Source of the DNA: Sutcliffiella halmapala
Lineage (GTDB): Bacteria; Bacillota; Bacilli; Bacillales; Bacillaceae_I
DNA: 64,000 nt
Direction of reading: 5' to 3'
Assembly (NCBI RefSeq): GCF_002019665.1
Contig: NZ_KV917375.1
Coordinates: forward strand, 2,113,175 to 2,177,174
Positions 16,775 through 25,733 of the stretch are shown here, piece by piece. The stretch's first letter is position 1. The number at the start of each line of letters is the position of its first letter. The notes under the pieces were generated by a model that made no database searches, was not told the origin of the DNA, and worked only from the letters and a program-made list of their open reading frames with translations. The translations under genes and the position numbers were made by a program.

Positions 16775-17428
16775 ATGAGAGTAACTATGGAATGGCACTA
16801 TCATACACCAAGGCATATTGAGACCATTTTCAGAAATGAAGAAATGGACGTTAAATTGGCATTAAGATTAGCAGAGGATATAGAAAAGACTGGAAGAGTA
16901 AAGCATTTATATTTCTATGATCAAAATGGGGAAGAATGGACAAAAAAAGAAATCCTAAAGTGGATTAAACAAAGTGAGGAAGGAATATCTGACGTAACAG
17001 CTTATTTTGATGGTGGATATGATGTAGACTCAAAACTAGCAGGAATCGGAAATGTGGTTTATTATAATCAAAATAGAAAAAACTATCGCTATCGAATCAA
17101 CGCTCGACTAGAAGAGCTTGAGTCCAATAATGAGGCAGAATATGCCGCCTTTTACTTTTTGGTACAGCAGCTAGAAAATTTAGGAGTCAGAGCTATGGAA
17201 GTAACCTTTAAAGGGGATTCCTTAGTAGTACTCAACCAATTATCCGGAGAATGGCCATGCTATGATGAACTATTTAATCGTTGGTTGGATAAAATAGAAG
17301 AAAAATTAAAAAGCTTAAAAATAAAGCCTATATATGAACCTGTTCAACGAAAAGAAAATGAAGAAGCGGATCGCTTGGCTAAACAAGCGCTTGAAGGAAC
17401 ACCAATTGAAAGTAATTTGTTACTGTAA
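16775..17428 (+). CDS. ypeP: RNase H-fold (reverse transcriptase-like) protein YpeP
   Basis: This 217-aa protein has an N-terminal region of about 75 residues of unknown fold and a C-terminal RNase H domain. Visible acidic residues include Asp in AYFDGGYD, Glu in NNEAEYAAF, Asp in KGDSLVV and Asp in NEEADRLAK. ATG at 16775 follows GAGAGGAG. The next gene starts 15 bases downstream, probably in the same transcript. It is a second, longer RNase H-fold protein beside YpdQ; the two are divergently arranged. Confidence 0.8.
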   Translation: MRVTMEWHYHTPRHIETIFRNEEMDVKLALRLAEDIEKTGRVKHLYFYDQNGEEWTKKEILKWIKQSEEGISDVTAYFDGGYDVDSKLAGIGNVVYYNQNRKNYRYRINARLEELESNNEAEYAAFYFLVQQLENLGVRAMEVTFKGDSLVVLNQLSGEWPCYDELFNRWLDKIEEKLKSLKIKPIYEPVQRKENEEADRLAKQALEGTPIESNLLL

Positions 17429-17443
17429 CCATAGGAGTGAACG

Positions 17444-17653
17444 ATGATGATAAACCGAAAGAAGATATTAATGGAAGTTGGTGGAATTTTAGACACCTAT
17501 TGTACTGAATGCTTAGTAAAGCAAGCCTTGCGTAAAGACTATGGGAAAAACCATGCACAGTCATTTTGCATTAATGATTGTACAGTAGGTGCTGAAATAA
17601 AGAAATTAGGGGATTTATTAGTCAACGCAGCCCAAAGAAATAACCGCCTTTGA
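17444..17653 (+). CDS. ypeQ: Small zinc-finger protein (YpeQ-like)
   Basis: This 69-aa protein has the spaced cysteines C-x2-C (TYCTECL) and, further on, C-x3-C (SFCINDC), with a histidine between them, typical of the small Bacillus zinc-finger family PF10782. It follows ypeP by 15 bases with AGGAGTG as the ribosome site. The function is unknown; the symbol comes from synteny. Confidence 0.65.
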   Translation: MMINRKKILMEVGGILDTYCTECLVKQALRKDYGKNHAQSFCINDCTVGAEIKKLGDLLVNAAQRNNRL

Positions 17654-17670
17654 AGAGGCGGTTATTTCTT
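17638..17670. terminator. Bidirectional terminator between ypeQ and ypzA
   Basis: AAATAACCGCC / GGCGGTTATTT is a perfect stem that includes the end of both convergent genes and has A/T runs on both sides. Confidence 0.85.
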
Positions 17671-17931
17671 TGCTTCAGTAAGTTGATGTTCACACTGTGC
17701 TAATGTAAGCTCAGCATTTTGAAGAAAATCTGTATCTAAACCCGTGCCTTCACTTTTCGCATCATTTAGTAAAGATCTAGCATTAGAAATTGCTCGCTCC
17801 GCATGCTCCATTGCTTCCGGATCCAAGCTCATTGTAGCAGATCCAACCATTTTCTCTGCAGATTGAATAGAGACCTCTACTTGCATTAAATCATTATAGC
17901 CTGTGTGAATATCGTTTGAATGATTGTCCAT
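17662..17931 (-). CDS. ypzA: YpzA-like protein (DUF2564)
   Basis: This 89-aa acidic, helical protein has no visible catalytic motif. The start at 17931 is chosen because AGGAGG is then seven bases upstream; the ATG at 17937 would touch the ribosome site. The 89-residue length and the position between ypeQ and cspD match my recollection of B. subtilis ypzA. The function is unknown. Confidence 0.65.
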   Translation of the reverse strand: MDNHSNDIHTGYNDLMQVEVSIQSAEKMVGSATMSLDPEAMEHAERAISNARSLLNDAKSEGTGLDTDFLQNAELTLAQCEHQLTEAKK

Positions 17932-17989
17932 TTTCATGCCTCCTTCTTATGTTAGAATCGGTAAATAACTAAGAAGATATGCATCGAAA

Positions 17990-18020
17990 AATAAGAAAAA
18001 GAGGCCTAGTTAGCCTCTTT
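17990..18020 (-). terminator. Terminator after cspD
   Basis: On the minus strand AAAGAGGC / GCCTCTTT with a seven-base loop is followed by a T-rich run. Confidence 0.8.
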
Positions 18021-18050
18021 CCCCTTAAGTATATATGGTTGTATACTAAA

Positions 18051-18251
18051 TTATAGTTTTGTTACGTTTTCAGCTTGCGGTCCGCGATTTCCATCAACGA
18101 TTTCAAAAGAAACTTCTTGGCCCTCTTCTAAAGACTTGAAGCCGTCTCCTTGAATTGCTGAGAAGTGTACGAATACATCGTCTCCACCTTCTACTTCAAT
18201 AAATCCGAAACCTTTTTCATTGTTGAACCATTTTACTTTGCCGTTTTGCAT
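18051..18251 (-). CDS. cspD: Cold shock protein CspD
   Basis: This 66-aa cold shock domain protein has the nucleic-acid-binding RNP1 (KGFGFIEV) and RNP2 (DVFVHFSAI) motifs. It binds single-stranded RNA/DNA and acts as an RNA chaperone in the cytoplasm. AGGAGG lies nine bases before the ATG. It is monocistronic with its own terminator; the symbol follows the position next to ypzA. Confidence 0.92.
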   Translation of the reverse strand: MQNGKVKWFNNEKGFGFIEVEGGDDVFVHFSAIQGDGFKSLEEGQEVSFEIVDGNRGPQAENVTKL

Positions 18252-18447
18252 TATTCGTTTTCCTCCTAAAAATAGCGCACAGTGTGCTTTGAAAGTAGTT
18301 TATCACCTATCCATTTTCCCAAAAAGAAAGCGGTTAAATGACAATTACACTATACAATATATTCCTAAGGAAGGTCAAGACTTCTCAAGGAATGGGGTGC
18401 TAATCCGTTCTTTTTTATCATAAATTAGATAAAAAGGAGGATAAGCA

Positions 18448-18696
18448 ATGTTACGTACCAAATATCAAGAACAGGATATCATCTTACGTATCAAGCGAAA
18501 TCTAATGCTCTACTCCTTAACAGATGAAATGATTTATGAGGGATTACTAAATGTGATGGACACCATTTATCAGATGGATACCTTTGCATTAGTGGTAGAC
18601 GAAAAATATTGGATCGTAGGGGATACACAACGTAGTGCCTATCCATTAATAACGGTTCAAAATATTATTCCCGTTCAAAATGTACTATCCCTCTAG
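18448..18696 (+). CDS. Hypothetical protein, 82 aa
   Basis: This is an 82-residue protein preceded by a near-perfect ribosome site (AAAGGAGG) and followed by a terminator, so it is a real monocistronic gene. No known motif is seen. The N-terminal half is charged and helical; the C-terminal half is rich in beta-branched residues and valine (YWIVGDTQR, then repeated QN-I-PVQN). Confidence 0.6.
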   Translation: MLRTKYQEQDIILRIKRNLMLYSLTDEMIYEGLLNVMDTIYQMDTFALVVDEKYWIVGDTQRSAYPLITVQNIIPVQNVLSL

Positions 18697-18727
18697 CCTA
18701 TACAAACAAGTGTTTTGCTTTTATAAT

Positions 18728-18770
18728 AAATGTAGGATAGAGGTTTACTCTCTTTCCTACATTTATTTTG
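18728..18770 (+). terminator. Terminator before topB
   Basis: AAATGTAGGA / TCCTACATTT with inner GAG / CTC pairing is followed by T-rich sequence. Confidence 0.7.
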
Positions 18771-18797
18771 CTTTAGAGAGGGGCTTAAATTGTTGTG

Positions 18798-20969
18798 ATG
18801 TTAATAATTGCCGAAAAACCAGATCAAGGATTAAAGCTGGCTGCTCCATTTTCTTTCAAAAAAAAGGACGGTTACGTGGAAATTCCACCTCAACCAATGT
18901 TTCCAAAGGGTGCTCTTTTAACCTGGGCAGTCGGCCATTTATGTGAATTGTTATCCCCAGAAGAATATGACTCCTCGTGGAAGCGCTGGTCCTTACAAAC
19001 CCTCCCCATTTTACCAGACCGATTCCAACACAAAGTCACCAAATCTAAATGGAAGCAGTTTAAAACGGTTAAAGAACTGGTGCACAGAAAAGATGTGTCA
19101 GAAATTATAATGGCAGGTGATGCCGAGCGTGAAGGCGAGGCCATCATCCGTATCATTTTGACAGTTGCTAAATGCTCTAAACCAATGAAGCGCCTTTGGA
19201 TCTCCTCCCTAACTCCGAAATCAGTGCAGAATGGGTTTGAGAACTTGTTAGAGGAACAACAAACAAGAAATATCTACTATGAAGCATTGAGTCGATCTTG
19301 TGCAGACTGGCTTATTGGAATGAACGCATCGAGAGCCTATACTTTATTGCTTCAGAAAAAAGGTGTGTCAGATGTCTTCTCGACAGGGAGAGTGCAAACA
19401 CCTACGCTGGCTCTCATCGTTAAGCGGGAATTAGAAATTGAAAATTTTAAATCACAGCCATTTTGGGAGGTACTTGCCACCTTTAATATGGACGATAAAG
19501 TATATCAAGGAAAATGGCATAAGGAAGGAGAGTCTAGGCTAGAAGACGCTGATTTAGCAAAAAAAATTGTTCAATTTTGTAAAGGAAAGGAAGCGCAGAT
19601 CAACGCAATCGAGAAAGAACGAAAGGAGTTTCAACCGCCTTTTTTATTTAATCTTTCCTCGTTACAAGCTACAGCTAATAGCCTATTTAAATTCTCACCA
19701 CAAAAAACGTTAGAAATTGCACAAAAGCTCTATGTAAAAGGAATCATATCGTATCCTCGTTCTGACTCAAGCTTTGTGACAAAAGAAGAGGCAGCAATGT
19801 TTCCAGAAACATTGCAAAAAATAAGTAAGCTTGCAGCATTTAAGAACTATTTCCCTTTGCCAATGAGTTCCGTCATGAATAACAAGCGTGTGGTGAATGA
19901 GAAAAAGGTTACCGATCACTATGCAATTATCCCGACTGAGCAAGTAACTGACCCTTCTAAAATGTCAGATGAGGAAGAAAAAATATACTCTCTAATTGTG
20001 AAACGCCTTATTGCTGCGCACTACGAAAAAGCAATCTTTGACTATACCACCATCCATACACTTGTGGATGGAAGAGCTACATTTATTTCAAAAGGTAAAG
20101 AAGAAATCCAGTCCGGCTGGCGAAAGGTTATTTATGGGAATAAGAAAGAAAAGGAAAAAGATGAAGACGAGCAGGATCTCCCTTCTTTGGCCGATGGAGA
20201 AAAAGGTATTGTGCAAGATGTGAATGTAAAGAATGGAAAAACACAACCTCCCAAAAGATACACAGAAGGTCAACTCATAACCGTAATGAAAACTGCTGGA
20301 AAACATCTAGAAGATGGAGAATTGACGAAAGTTCTAAATAAAACCGAAGGCTTAGGAACAGAGGCCACAAGGGCAGGAATAATCGGTGTATTAAAGGACA
20401 GAAAATATATTGATGTGAAGAAAAATCAAGTGTTTGCGACTAATAAAGGAAAGCTTCTCATTCAATCGATTGGTCCTAGTATTCTAGCGAGTCCTGAAAT
20501 GACAGCGAAATGGGAGCAACGCTTGAACGAAATAGGTGAAGGAAAAGCGTCTCCGGAAGAATTTATGGAACAAGCCAAAAGACTCTCGGTAAAATTAATT
20601 GAGGATGCCAAAAGTCAAAGTGAAGCATGGTCATTTGATGGGATGGACTTGAGTGAATTTTCACGTGACAAAGGAAAAAGAAAAGGTCGTGCATCTACGG
20701 GAACCAAGATAGGGAAATGTAAAAAATGTGATGGAGAAGTAGTCGATAAGGGCACTTTCTATGGCTGCTCAAACTATAACACCATAAAATGTAATTTTAC
20801 TGTTTCTAAAAAAATTCTTGGAAAATCGATATCAGCGACGAATGCGAAGAAGTTATTAGCGGCAGGGAGAACAGATGAAATAAAAGGTTTTAAAAAAGGA
20901 GAGAAAGTATTTAATGCAGCGTTAGAGTGGAAGGAAGATCGAGTGCAGTTTTTATTTGAGCAAAAGTGA
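18798..20969 (+). CDS. topB: DNA topoisomerase III (type IA)
   Basis: This protein of about 723 aa relaxes or decatenates DNA through a tyrosine-DNA intermediate. The N-terminal Toprim domain shows IIAEKPDQG and GDAEREGEA. The active-site tyrosine is at about residue 319 in ISYPRSDS. The C-terminus has one topoisomerase zinc ribbon (KCKKCDG, then YGCSNY and KCNF). Length fits B. subtilis TopB. Either GTG 18795 or ATG 18798 could be the start; AGAGAGGGG is somewhat far upstream. No clear terminator follows; a repeat element does. Confidence 0.93.
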   Translation: MLIIAEKPDQGLKLAAPFSFKKKDGYVEIPPQPMFPKGALLTWAVGHLCELLSPEEYDSSWKRWSLQTLPILPDRFQHKVTKSKWKQFKTVKELVHRKDVSEIIMAGDAEREGEAIIRIILTVAKCSKPMKRLWISSLTPKSVQNGFENLLEEQQTRNIYYEALSRSCADWLIGMNASRAYTLLLQKKGVSDVFSTGRVQTPTLALIVKRELEIENFKSQPFWEVLATFNMDDKVYQGKWHKEGESRLEDADLAKKIVQFCKGKEAQINAIEKERKEFQPPFLFNLSSLQATANSLFKFSPQKTLEIAQKLYVKGIISYPRSDSSFVTKEEAAMFPETLQKISKLAAFKNYFPLPMSSVMNNKRVVNEKKVTDHYAIIPTEQVTDPSKMSDEEEKIYSLIVKRLIAAHYEKAIFDYTTIHTLVDGRATFISKGKEEIQSGWRKVIYGNKKEKEKDEDEQDLPSLADGEKGIVQDVNVKNGKTQPPKRYTEGQLITVMKTAGKHLEDGELTKVLNKTEGLGTEATRAGIIGVLKDRKYIDVKKNQVFATNKGKLLIQSIGPSILASPEMTAKWEQRLNEIGEGKASPEEFMEQAKRLSVKLIEDAKSQSEAWSFDGMDLSEFSRDKGKRKGRASTGTKIGKCKKCDGEVVDKGTFYGCSNYNTIKCNFTVSKKILGKSISATNAKKLLAAGRTDEIKGFKKGEKVFNAALEWKEDRVQFLFEQK

Positions 20970-21053
20970 GTGGGCTGTAAATGAGGCTAAGCTTTGGAAA
21001 TAACAGCGGAGATTAGGTGTAAATTGAACTGCTTGTTTTTAAATCGGCGACCT

Positions 21054-21285
21054 TGAAAATATAGTGGTTTCTTTTAACACCCTGTAGATCTCCGTGCCAG
21101 GTGTTCGCTTTCCGCGGGGCGCTTGTGGAGCCTCCTCGGCTTTGCCTGCGGGGTCGCTACTTCCCGCAGGAGTCTCACACCTTGCACTCCAATCAACAGG
21201 GGAGACGGGTCAGACATGACGGTCCACTTTTTCATCATCCATGTTGCAATCTTTCTTTGCATTGCATGGGGGTCTACCCTGAAAA
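21054..21285 (+). repeat. GC-rich palindromic intergenic repeat, copy C
   Basis: The long form of the repeat, from CTTGAAAATA at the left to the CTTTTTCATCATCCATG segment and TTTGCATTGCATGGGG on the right. It shares its right flank with copies B and D. It lacks part of the inner stem (GGGGTC passes directly into GCTACTTCCC), an internal deletion relative to copies A and B. The whole 20970-21357 gap holds no gene. Confidence 0.85.
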
Positions 21286-21357
21286 TCGAAAGGTTAACTG
21301 TAAAACTCCCTAATTATTTCCATGACAAGCGTTTTTTTTCGACGTTTGTATTTTTTC

Positions 21358-21972
21358 TTATTTTAATTGTTGCTCCATTAACCGGGCAATTTCTTGAGAG
21401 TCATAAACGGACTGAGTTTTTAATTGTTTAATCACTCGCTCTTTTCTTTCTTTGGAGTGATGTTGATTTAACTTCCATTTCCCTTCAAGCTTTTCCACGA
21501 TTAATTTGATTCCGACAATCCCACCTAACATACTTTCCACTGTTTCTTCATGTTCTTCTAGTTTCCAAGGTTCTTGAAAACCTTGCTCATAAAAATCAGT
21601 TGCGGCTTTTAGGATTTCTTTTAAAGAAGATGAATCAGTCACAACTTCTACCTTTCCATGTACATGGGCACTGACATAATTCCAGGTAGAAACCGTGCCA
21701 GCTTCCCTATACCATGAAGCTGAAATATAGGCATGAGGTCCTGTAAATACAGCTAAAGCCGATTTTCCTTGGAGCGTTTTCCATTGAGGATTGGCTTTAG
21801 CTAAGTGCGTTAAAAGCACAACTTTATCGTTTTCGTATTTTACAATAAAGGGAAGGTGAGTAGCACTTTGCTCCTCATCCTGTTGGGAGAATAAAATTCC
21901 AAAGCTATGATGTTGGATAAACTCGATTATTTCTTGTTGGTTGGCGTTTTTGAATTGTTTTGGTATGTACAT
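21358..21972 (-). CDS. paiB: PaiB-type FMN-binding transcriptional regulator
   Basis: This 204-aa protein of the PaiB/FMN-binding split-barrel family has a characteristic N-terminal MYIPKQF, THLPF and SWYREAGTVSTWNY segments. PaiB in B. subtilis is a negative regulator of sporulation and degradative-enzyme genes. ATG at 21972 follows AGAGG; the frame is open further upstream without a ribosome site. The TetR gene ends 120 bases upstream on the same strand, so cotranscription is possible. The usual partner acetyltransferase PaiA is not adjacent. Confidence 0.8.
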   Translation of the reverse strand: MYIPKQFKNANQQEIIEFIQHHSFGILFSQQDEEQSATHLPFIVKYENDKVVLLTHLAKANPQWKTLQGKSALAVFTGPHAYISASWYREAGTVSTWNYVSAHVHGKVEVVTDSSSLKEILKAATDFYEQGFQEPWKLEEHEETVESMLGGIVGIKLIVEKLEGKWKLNQHHSKERKERVIKQLKTQSVYDSQEIARLMEQQLK

Positions 21973-22092
21973 GAAGGAAATACCTCTTCTCTTAGTTAAT
22001 AATTCTATTATATATATAAAGGTGGCTAGCGATGACATATAGAGCGTATTAACTGTTTTTGTGGTATAAAACTGATAGGTGAGAGCCCTTAA

Positions 22093-22710
22093 CTATTCAT
22101 AAAGCCCACTTGTATAAATACTCGTTAAATTATGAATGATATCGTCTATTGAGTATTTGTTTTCATTATTCACAAGCTCCCACAAAAACATTTCATTTGA
22201 ATAGTACCATCCTCTTGCAGCTAGAGTTGGATCTAATTGACGCTTAGCTAGTGAGTTAATTTGAGCGTACTTTATATCAAGTGAAATGCGATGGATAAAT
22301 CGTTCTCTTATCATGTACCACTTTTGGTCGATTTCAGGAGATACTCCGATTGCTTCTTTTACAATTAACATCATCTTCCGTTCGTTTACAGCTAATGTTA
22401 GAAATAGTCGTACTTGTTTTTTTATGGAGTCGTAAGCTTCTAATTTAGAAGTAGGTTTAAAGGGTAATTCTGCAATTTCATAAAATTGGTTCATTAGATC
22501 TTCCATTAGAACTATGAATAATTGATCTTTATTTTTAAAGTATACATAGGCTGTACCGTAACCGGTATTAGCTTTTTTTATTATTTGAGCGATGGTCGTT
22601 TTTTGAAAGCCATTTTCTAGGAATGTTTCTTTGGCAGCTATTAAGAGTTTTTGTCTAGTTTGTTGGGCTTGTTGTTTTCTAGGAGATAACTTATTAGATG
22701 AATCATCCAT
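22093..22710 (-). CDS. TetR family transcriptional regulator
   Basis: This 205-aa protein has an N-terminal TetR helix-turn-helix (residues about 13-60, with TTIAQIIKKANTGYGTAYVYF) and a variable ligand-binding C-terminal domain. ATG at 22710 follows AAAGGGGTG. It is divergent from kynU, and palindromes of the form TTGAC(A)...GTCATT lie at both promoters, so it probably controls itself and kynUA. The ligand is unknown; a tryptophan catabolite would be logical. Confidence 0.8.
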   Translation of the reverse strand: MDDSSNKLSPRKQQAQQTRQKLLIAAKETFLENGFQKTTIAQIIKKANTGYGTAYVYFKNKDQLFIVLMEDLMNQFYEIAELPFKPTSKLEAYDSIKKQVRLFLTLAVNERKMMLIVKEAIGVSPEIDQKWYMIRERFIHRISLDIKYAQINSLAKRQLDPTLAARGWYYSNEMFLWELVNNENKYSIDDIIHNLTSIYTSGLYE

Positions 22711-22733
22711 GCTTTCACCCCTTTCAAATTTAA

Positions 22734-22785
22734 TTGACAATGGTCATTTAAATCTTAGTTTACAAGTAAATAAATGTACTGACAA
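22734..22785 (-). promoter_or_regulatory. TetR-gene promoter with operator-like palindrome
   Basis: On the minus strand TTGTCA (22780-22785) and TAAACT (22757-22762) are 17 bases apart. Just downstream lies TTGACAATGGTCATT (22734-22748, plus-strand reading), a TGAC / GTCA palindrome suited to autorepression. Confidence 0.6.
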
Positions 22786-22834
22786 CTTTAAGGAATCTCT
22801 GGGAAAGGAACACTTACATTTTAGTCCTACTATA

Positions 22835-22878
22835 TTGACATGGTGTCATTGACTTTGTGTCAGTGACGAAGATATAAT
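22835..22878 (+). promoter_or_regulatory. kynUA promoter with operator-like palindrome
   Basis: TTGACT (22849-22854) and TATAAT (22873-22878) are separated by 18 bases. TTGACATGGTGTCATT (22835-22850) overlaps the -35 and resembles the site at 22734-22748. A further GTCA...TGAC pairing extends across the spacer. Confidence 0.65.
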
Positions 22879-22915
22879 GTTGTTAAAAAGTAAAGATTCT
22901 GAAAGGTTGGTTGTC

Positions 22916-24184
22916 ATGAATGATCTTAAATATGCTAAAAAGTTAAGTGAACAGGACCCGTTAGCAAAGTATCGTCAGGAGTTCTATATAAAAGAAGATG
23001 AAATTTATCTTGATGGAAATTCACTTGGACTTCTTTCGAAAAGGGCAGAGAATTCACTTTTAGACTTGTTAGATTCATGGAAATCATTTGGTATTAATGG
23101 GTGGACCTCTGGTAATAAACCTTGGTTTTATTTATCCGAAACAATAGGTGAACAAATGGCACCAATTGTAGGAGCAGAGCCTAAGGAAGTAATTGTAAGT
23201 GGTTCCACTACAGTGAATCTACATCAATTAGTATCAACCTTTTATCAACCATCCGATAAGCGCACGAAAATCTTAGCGGATGAATTAAATTTTCCAAGCG
23301 ACATTTATGCGTTAAAGAGTCAATTGAAGCTGAAGGGATATGATCCTTCAGAGCATCTCGTGAAAGTAAAAAGTGAAGATGGTCACACATTAAAGGAAGA
23401 AGAGATTATTGCAGCAATGACAGAGGATATTGCGCTAATCGTATTACCGGGAGTTTTGTATCGTAGTGGTCAAGTTTTAGATATGGAGAGATTGACGAAA
23501 GAAGCACATAAGCGTAATATTCTGATTGGATTTGATCTTTGTCATTCGATTGGGTCTATTCCGCATGAGTTAAGTGCATGGGATGTTGACTTTGCATTTT
23601 GGTGTAACTATAAACATTTAAATGGTGGACCAGGTAGTACAGGTGGTCTGTATATTAACAAGCGACACTTTGGATTAATGCCAGGTCTTGCAGGCTGGTT
23701 TAGTTCTCGAAAAGATAAACAGTTCGATATGGACCATGAGTTAATTGCTGCAGATGATGCTGGAGCATATCAAATTGGTACACCAAATATTTTTAGCATG
23801 GCTCCAATTATAGGGTCACTCTCCATGTTTAATGAAGTTGGAATGGCTCAAATCCGTACGAAATCTTTGAAGCTTACAAATTATCTGATGGAACTGATAA
23901 ACAGTGAGTTGGATGGTCATGGCTTTATCATTCGAAATCCGATTGAGGATCATAAAAGAGGTGGACACATTTATTTAGAACATCCTGAGGCGGCAAGAAT
24001 CTGTAAGGCTTTAAAAGCAGATGGAGTTATTCCTGATTACCGCTCGCCCAATGGGATTCGTCTAGCACCAGTTGCCCTTTATAATACGTATGAAGAAGTA
24101 TGGAAATCTGTTAAAATTCTTCAGAGCATTATGGTAGAAGAAAAATATAAACAGTTTGAGAACAAGCGCGAGATAGTTGCATAG
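22916..24184 (+). CDS. kynU: Kynureninase
   Basis: This 422-aa PLP-dependent hydrolase cleaves kynurenine to anthranilate and alanine in tryptophan breakdown. Recognisable segments are LDGNSLGLL near the N-terminus, FDLCHSIGS with the PLP-binding Asp, and the PLP lysine at about 233 in [10 protein letters not shown]. The frame is open to 22877, but that codon lies inside the -10 box, so ATG at 22916 (with GAAAGG upstream) is the start. kynA follows 110 bases on. The formamidase gene kynB, needed between the two steps, is not in this window. Confidence 0.93.
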   Translation: MNDLKYAKKLSEQDPLAKYRQEFYIKEDEIYLDGNSLGLLSKRAENSLLDLLDSWKSFGINGWTSGNKPWFYLSETIGEQMAPIVGAEPKEVIVSGSTTVNLHQLVSTFYQPSDKRTKILADELNFPSDIYALKSQLKLKGYDPSEHLVKVKSEDGHTLKEEEIIAAMTEDIALIVLPGVLYRSGQVLDMERLTKEAHKRNILIGFDLCHSIGSIPHELSAWDVDFAFWCNYKHLNGGPGSTGGLYINKRHFGLMPGLAGWFSSRKDKQFDMDHELIAADDAGAYQIGTPNIFSMAPIIGSLSMFNEVGMAQIRTKSLKLTNYLMELINSELDGHGFIIRNPIEDHKRGGHIYLEHPEAARICKALKADGVIPDYRSPNGIRLAPVALYNTYEEVWKSVKILQSIMVEEKYKQFENKREIVA

Positions 24185-24294
24185 ATGATAAAGAATTAAA
24201 AATAGATTGATAGATTACAGTATGCAAGTTATGAATTAACAAAATAATAAAAGGCTATTTCCAAATAATAAATTTATGAAGGAGGATTAGCAAG

Positions 24295-25149
24295 ATGAAC
24301 AAAAATGATCAAAGAGAAAAGAACGCAACAAGTGATGAAAAGGCTATTCATACGGATTTTACGAATAATATGACCTATGGAGAGTATTTAAATTTAGATA
24401 AAATTTTGTCAGCACAGAATAGATTATCTGGTCATCATGATGAGATGCTTTTTATAGTGATTCATCAGGTGAGCGAACTATGGATGAAACTAATTCTTCA
24501 TGAAACGAAGGCTGCTATTGAATCAATTGAAAAAGATGATTTATCTACTGCCCAGAAACGTTTGGCAAGGGTCTCAAAAACACAGTCTCAAATCATCCAA
24601 GCATGGGATGTGCTTTCTACATTGACTCCATCAGAGTATATGGAATTCCGTGATTCTTTAGGCCAGGCATCTGGATTCCAATCTTATCAATATAGAATGA
24701 TCGAGTTCTCACTTGGATACAAAACGGATCATGTATTGAAAATCTATCAAAAAGATCCTGCATTACACACTATCTTAAAAGAAGCGTACGAAGCGCACAG
24801 TCTTTATGACGTTTCTATCCGTGCTTTGCATAGAGCTGGTCTTGAGATTGATATTGATGTTTTAGAGAGAGATATTACGCAAACCTATAAAGAAAATGAT
24901 TCTGTGCGAGATGCATGGATGAAGGTTTATAAAAATGTTGATCAGTATTGGGAGTTGTATGAGTTAGCGGAAAAATTAATAGATATTGAGGATTGGCTGC
25001 AACAGTGGCGCTTCCGCCATATGAAAACGGTTGAAAGAATTATTGGTTTCAAAATGGGAACCGGTGGGTCATCTGGAGTAGGTTATTTAAAGAAGGTACT
25101 TGATCAACGCTTTTTCCCAGAGTTATGGGCGATTCGTACAGAGTTATAA
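24295..25149 (+). CDS. kynA: Tryptophan 2,3-dioxygenase
   Basis: This 284-aa heme enzyme opens the indole ring of tryptophan to N-formylkynurenine. Conserved family segments are seen: [22 protein letters not shown], the SGFQSYQYR substrate loop, the RHMKTV heme-ligand histidine and the [11 protein letters not shown] motif. ATG follows GGAGG. It is the second gene after kynU and is followed by a strong terminator, giving a two-gene kynUA transcript. Confidence 0.95.
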   Translation: MNKNDQREKNATSDEKAIHTDFTNNMTYGEYLNLDKILSAQNRLSGHHDEMLFIVIHQVSELWMKLILHETKAAIESIEKDDLSTAQKRLARVSKTQSQIIQAWDVLSTLTPSEYMEFRDSLGQASGFQSYQYRMIEFSLGYKTDHVLKIYQKDPALHTILKEAYEAHSLYDVSIRALHRAGLEIDIDVLERDITQTYKENDSVRDAWMKVYKNVDQYWELYELAEKLIDIEDWLQQWRFRHMKTVERIIGFKMGTGGSSGVGYLKKVLDQRFFPELWAIRTEL

Positions 25150-25179
25150 TTTTTTTATCCCTCAAGTTCATCAACTGAA

Positions 25180-25220
25180 AAAGCAAGTATGCGCTAGTTT
25201 GCCACATACTTGCTTTTTTA
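25180..25220 (+). terminator. Terminator after kynA
   Basis: AAGCAAGTATG / CATACTTGCTT is a perfect 11-base stem with a T run. Confidence 0.88.
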
Positions 25221-25225
25221 TTTGT

Positions 25226-25366
25226 TTATAGTTCGGTCTTATCTTTTTGGTCTTTATTATGTTTGTTGCCTTTGCTGTTATCGCCAGGGATATGTTGTTT
25301 TTGGCTTATGCTATCGCCAGTTGGACTATTTTGATTTTTGCTGCCTCGATTGTATTTTTTTGTCAT
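25226..25366 (-). CDS. Small hydrophilic protein, 46 aa
   Basis: This minus-strand 46-codon gene has AAGGAGTG nine bases before its ATG. The peptide is rich in Lys, Asn, Gln, Ser and Asp with no hydrophobic core, like many small spore-associated proteins. It starts 14 bases after the DUF3892 gene, so the two form an operon. I do not recognise a family. Confidence 0.6.
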   Translation of the reverse strand: MTKKYNRGSKNQNSPTGDSISQKQHIPGDNSKGNKHNKDQKDKTEL

Positions 25367-25379
25367 GGAAAGTCACTCC

Positions 25380-25607
25380 TTAAGAAAATGTTGGTAATTG
25401 ATCTAGATTATTGGTGGGGTCTCCGTCCGCGTTACCCCTGATATACATATCTCCGTCTTTGCCCTTAAACACATTGGCACCCAATACCTCTCCTTGATTA
25501 ACTGCAAGGATTGCTTCTTCATAAGCAAGGACTTTACCAGTTGATGTTTTAAACTTTACAATATCTCCATCGCCATTTTTTTGGACAGCTACAAAGGTTT
25601 CACTCAA
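25380..25607 (-). CDS. DUF3892 family protein
   Basis: This 75-aa protein looks like the DUF3892 family: a short beta-rich N-terminal half (VAVQKNGDGDIVKFKT) followed by YEEAI and an RGN-DGDPTNNLD tail. The start is TTG at 25607 with AAAGGAGG seven bases upstream. The function is unknown. It is the first gene of a two-gene minus-strand operon, divergent from a methyltransferase. Confidence 0.7.
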   Translation of the reverse strand: MSETFVAVQKNGDGDIVKFKTSTGKVLAYEEAILAVNQGEVLGANVFKGKDGDMYIRGNADGDPTNNLDQLPTFS

Positions 25608-25640
25608 ATTGAATCCTCCTTTATCTATACGCTTCTAGAA

Positions 25641-25673
25641 TTTCCTAGAAAGTTGAATTTATTCTCTAGGAAA
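25641..25673. promoter_or_regulatory. Perfect inverted repeat in divergent intergenic region
   Basis: TTTCCTAGA (25641-25649) and TCTAGGAAA (25665-25673) form a perfect nine-base inverted repeat with 15 bases between. There is no T tract on either strand in the needed place, so an operator is more likely than a terminator. Confidence 0.4.
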
Positions 25674-25733
25674 AAAAAGGAAAAAATCATATCAATAGAG
25701 AAATATTGAAAAAAGAAAGGATTGGTCCAAATT

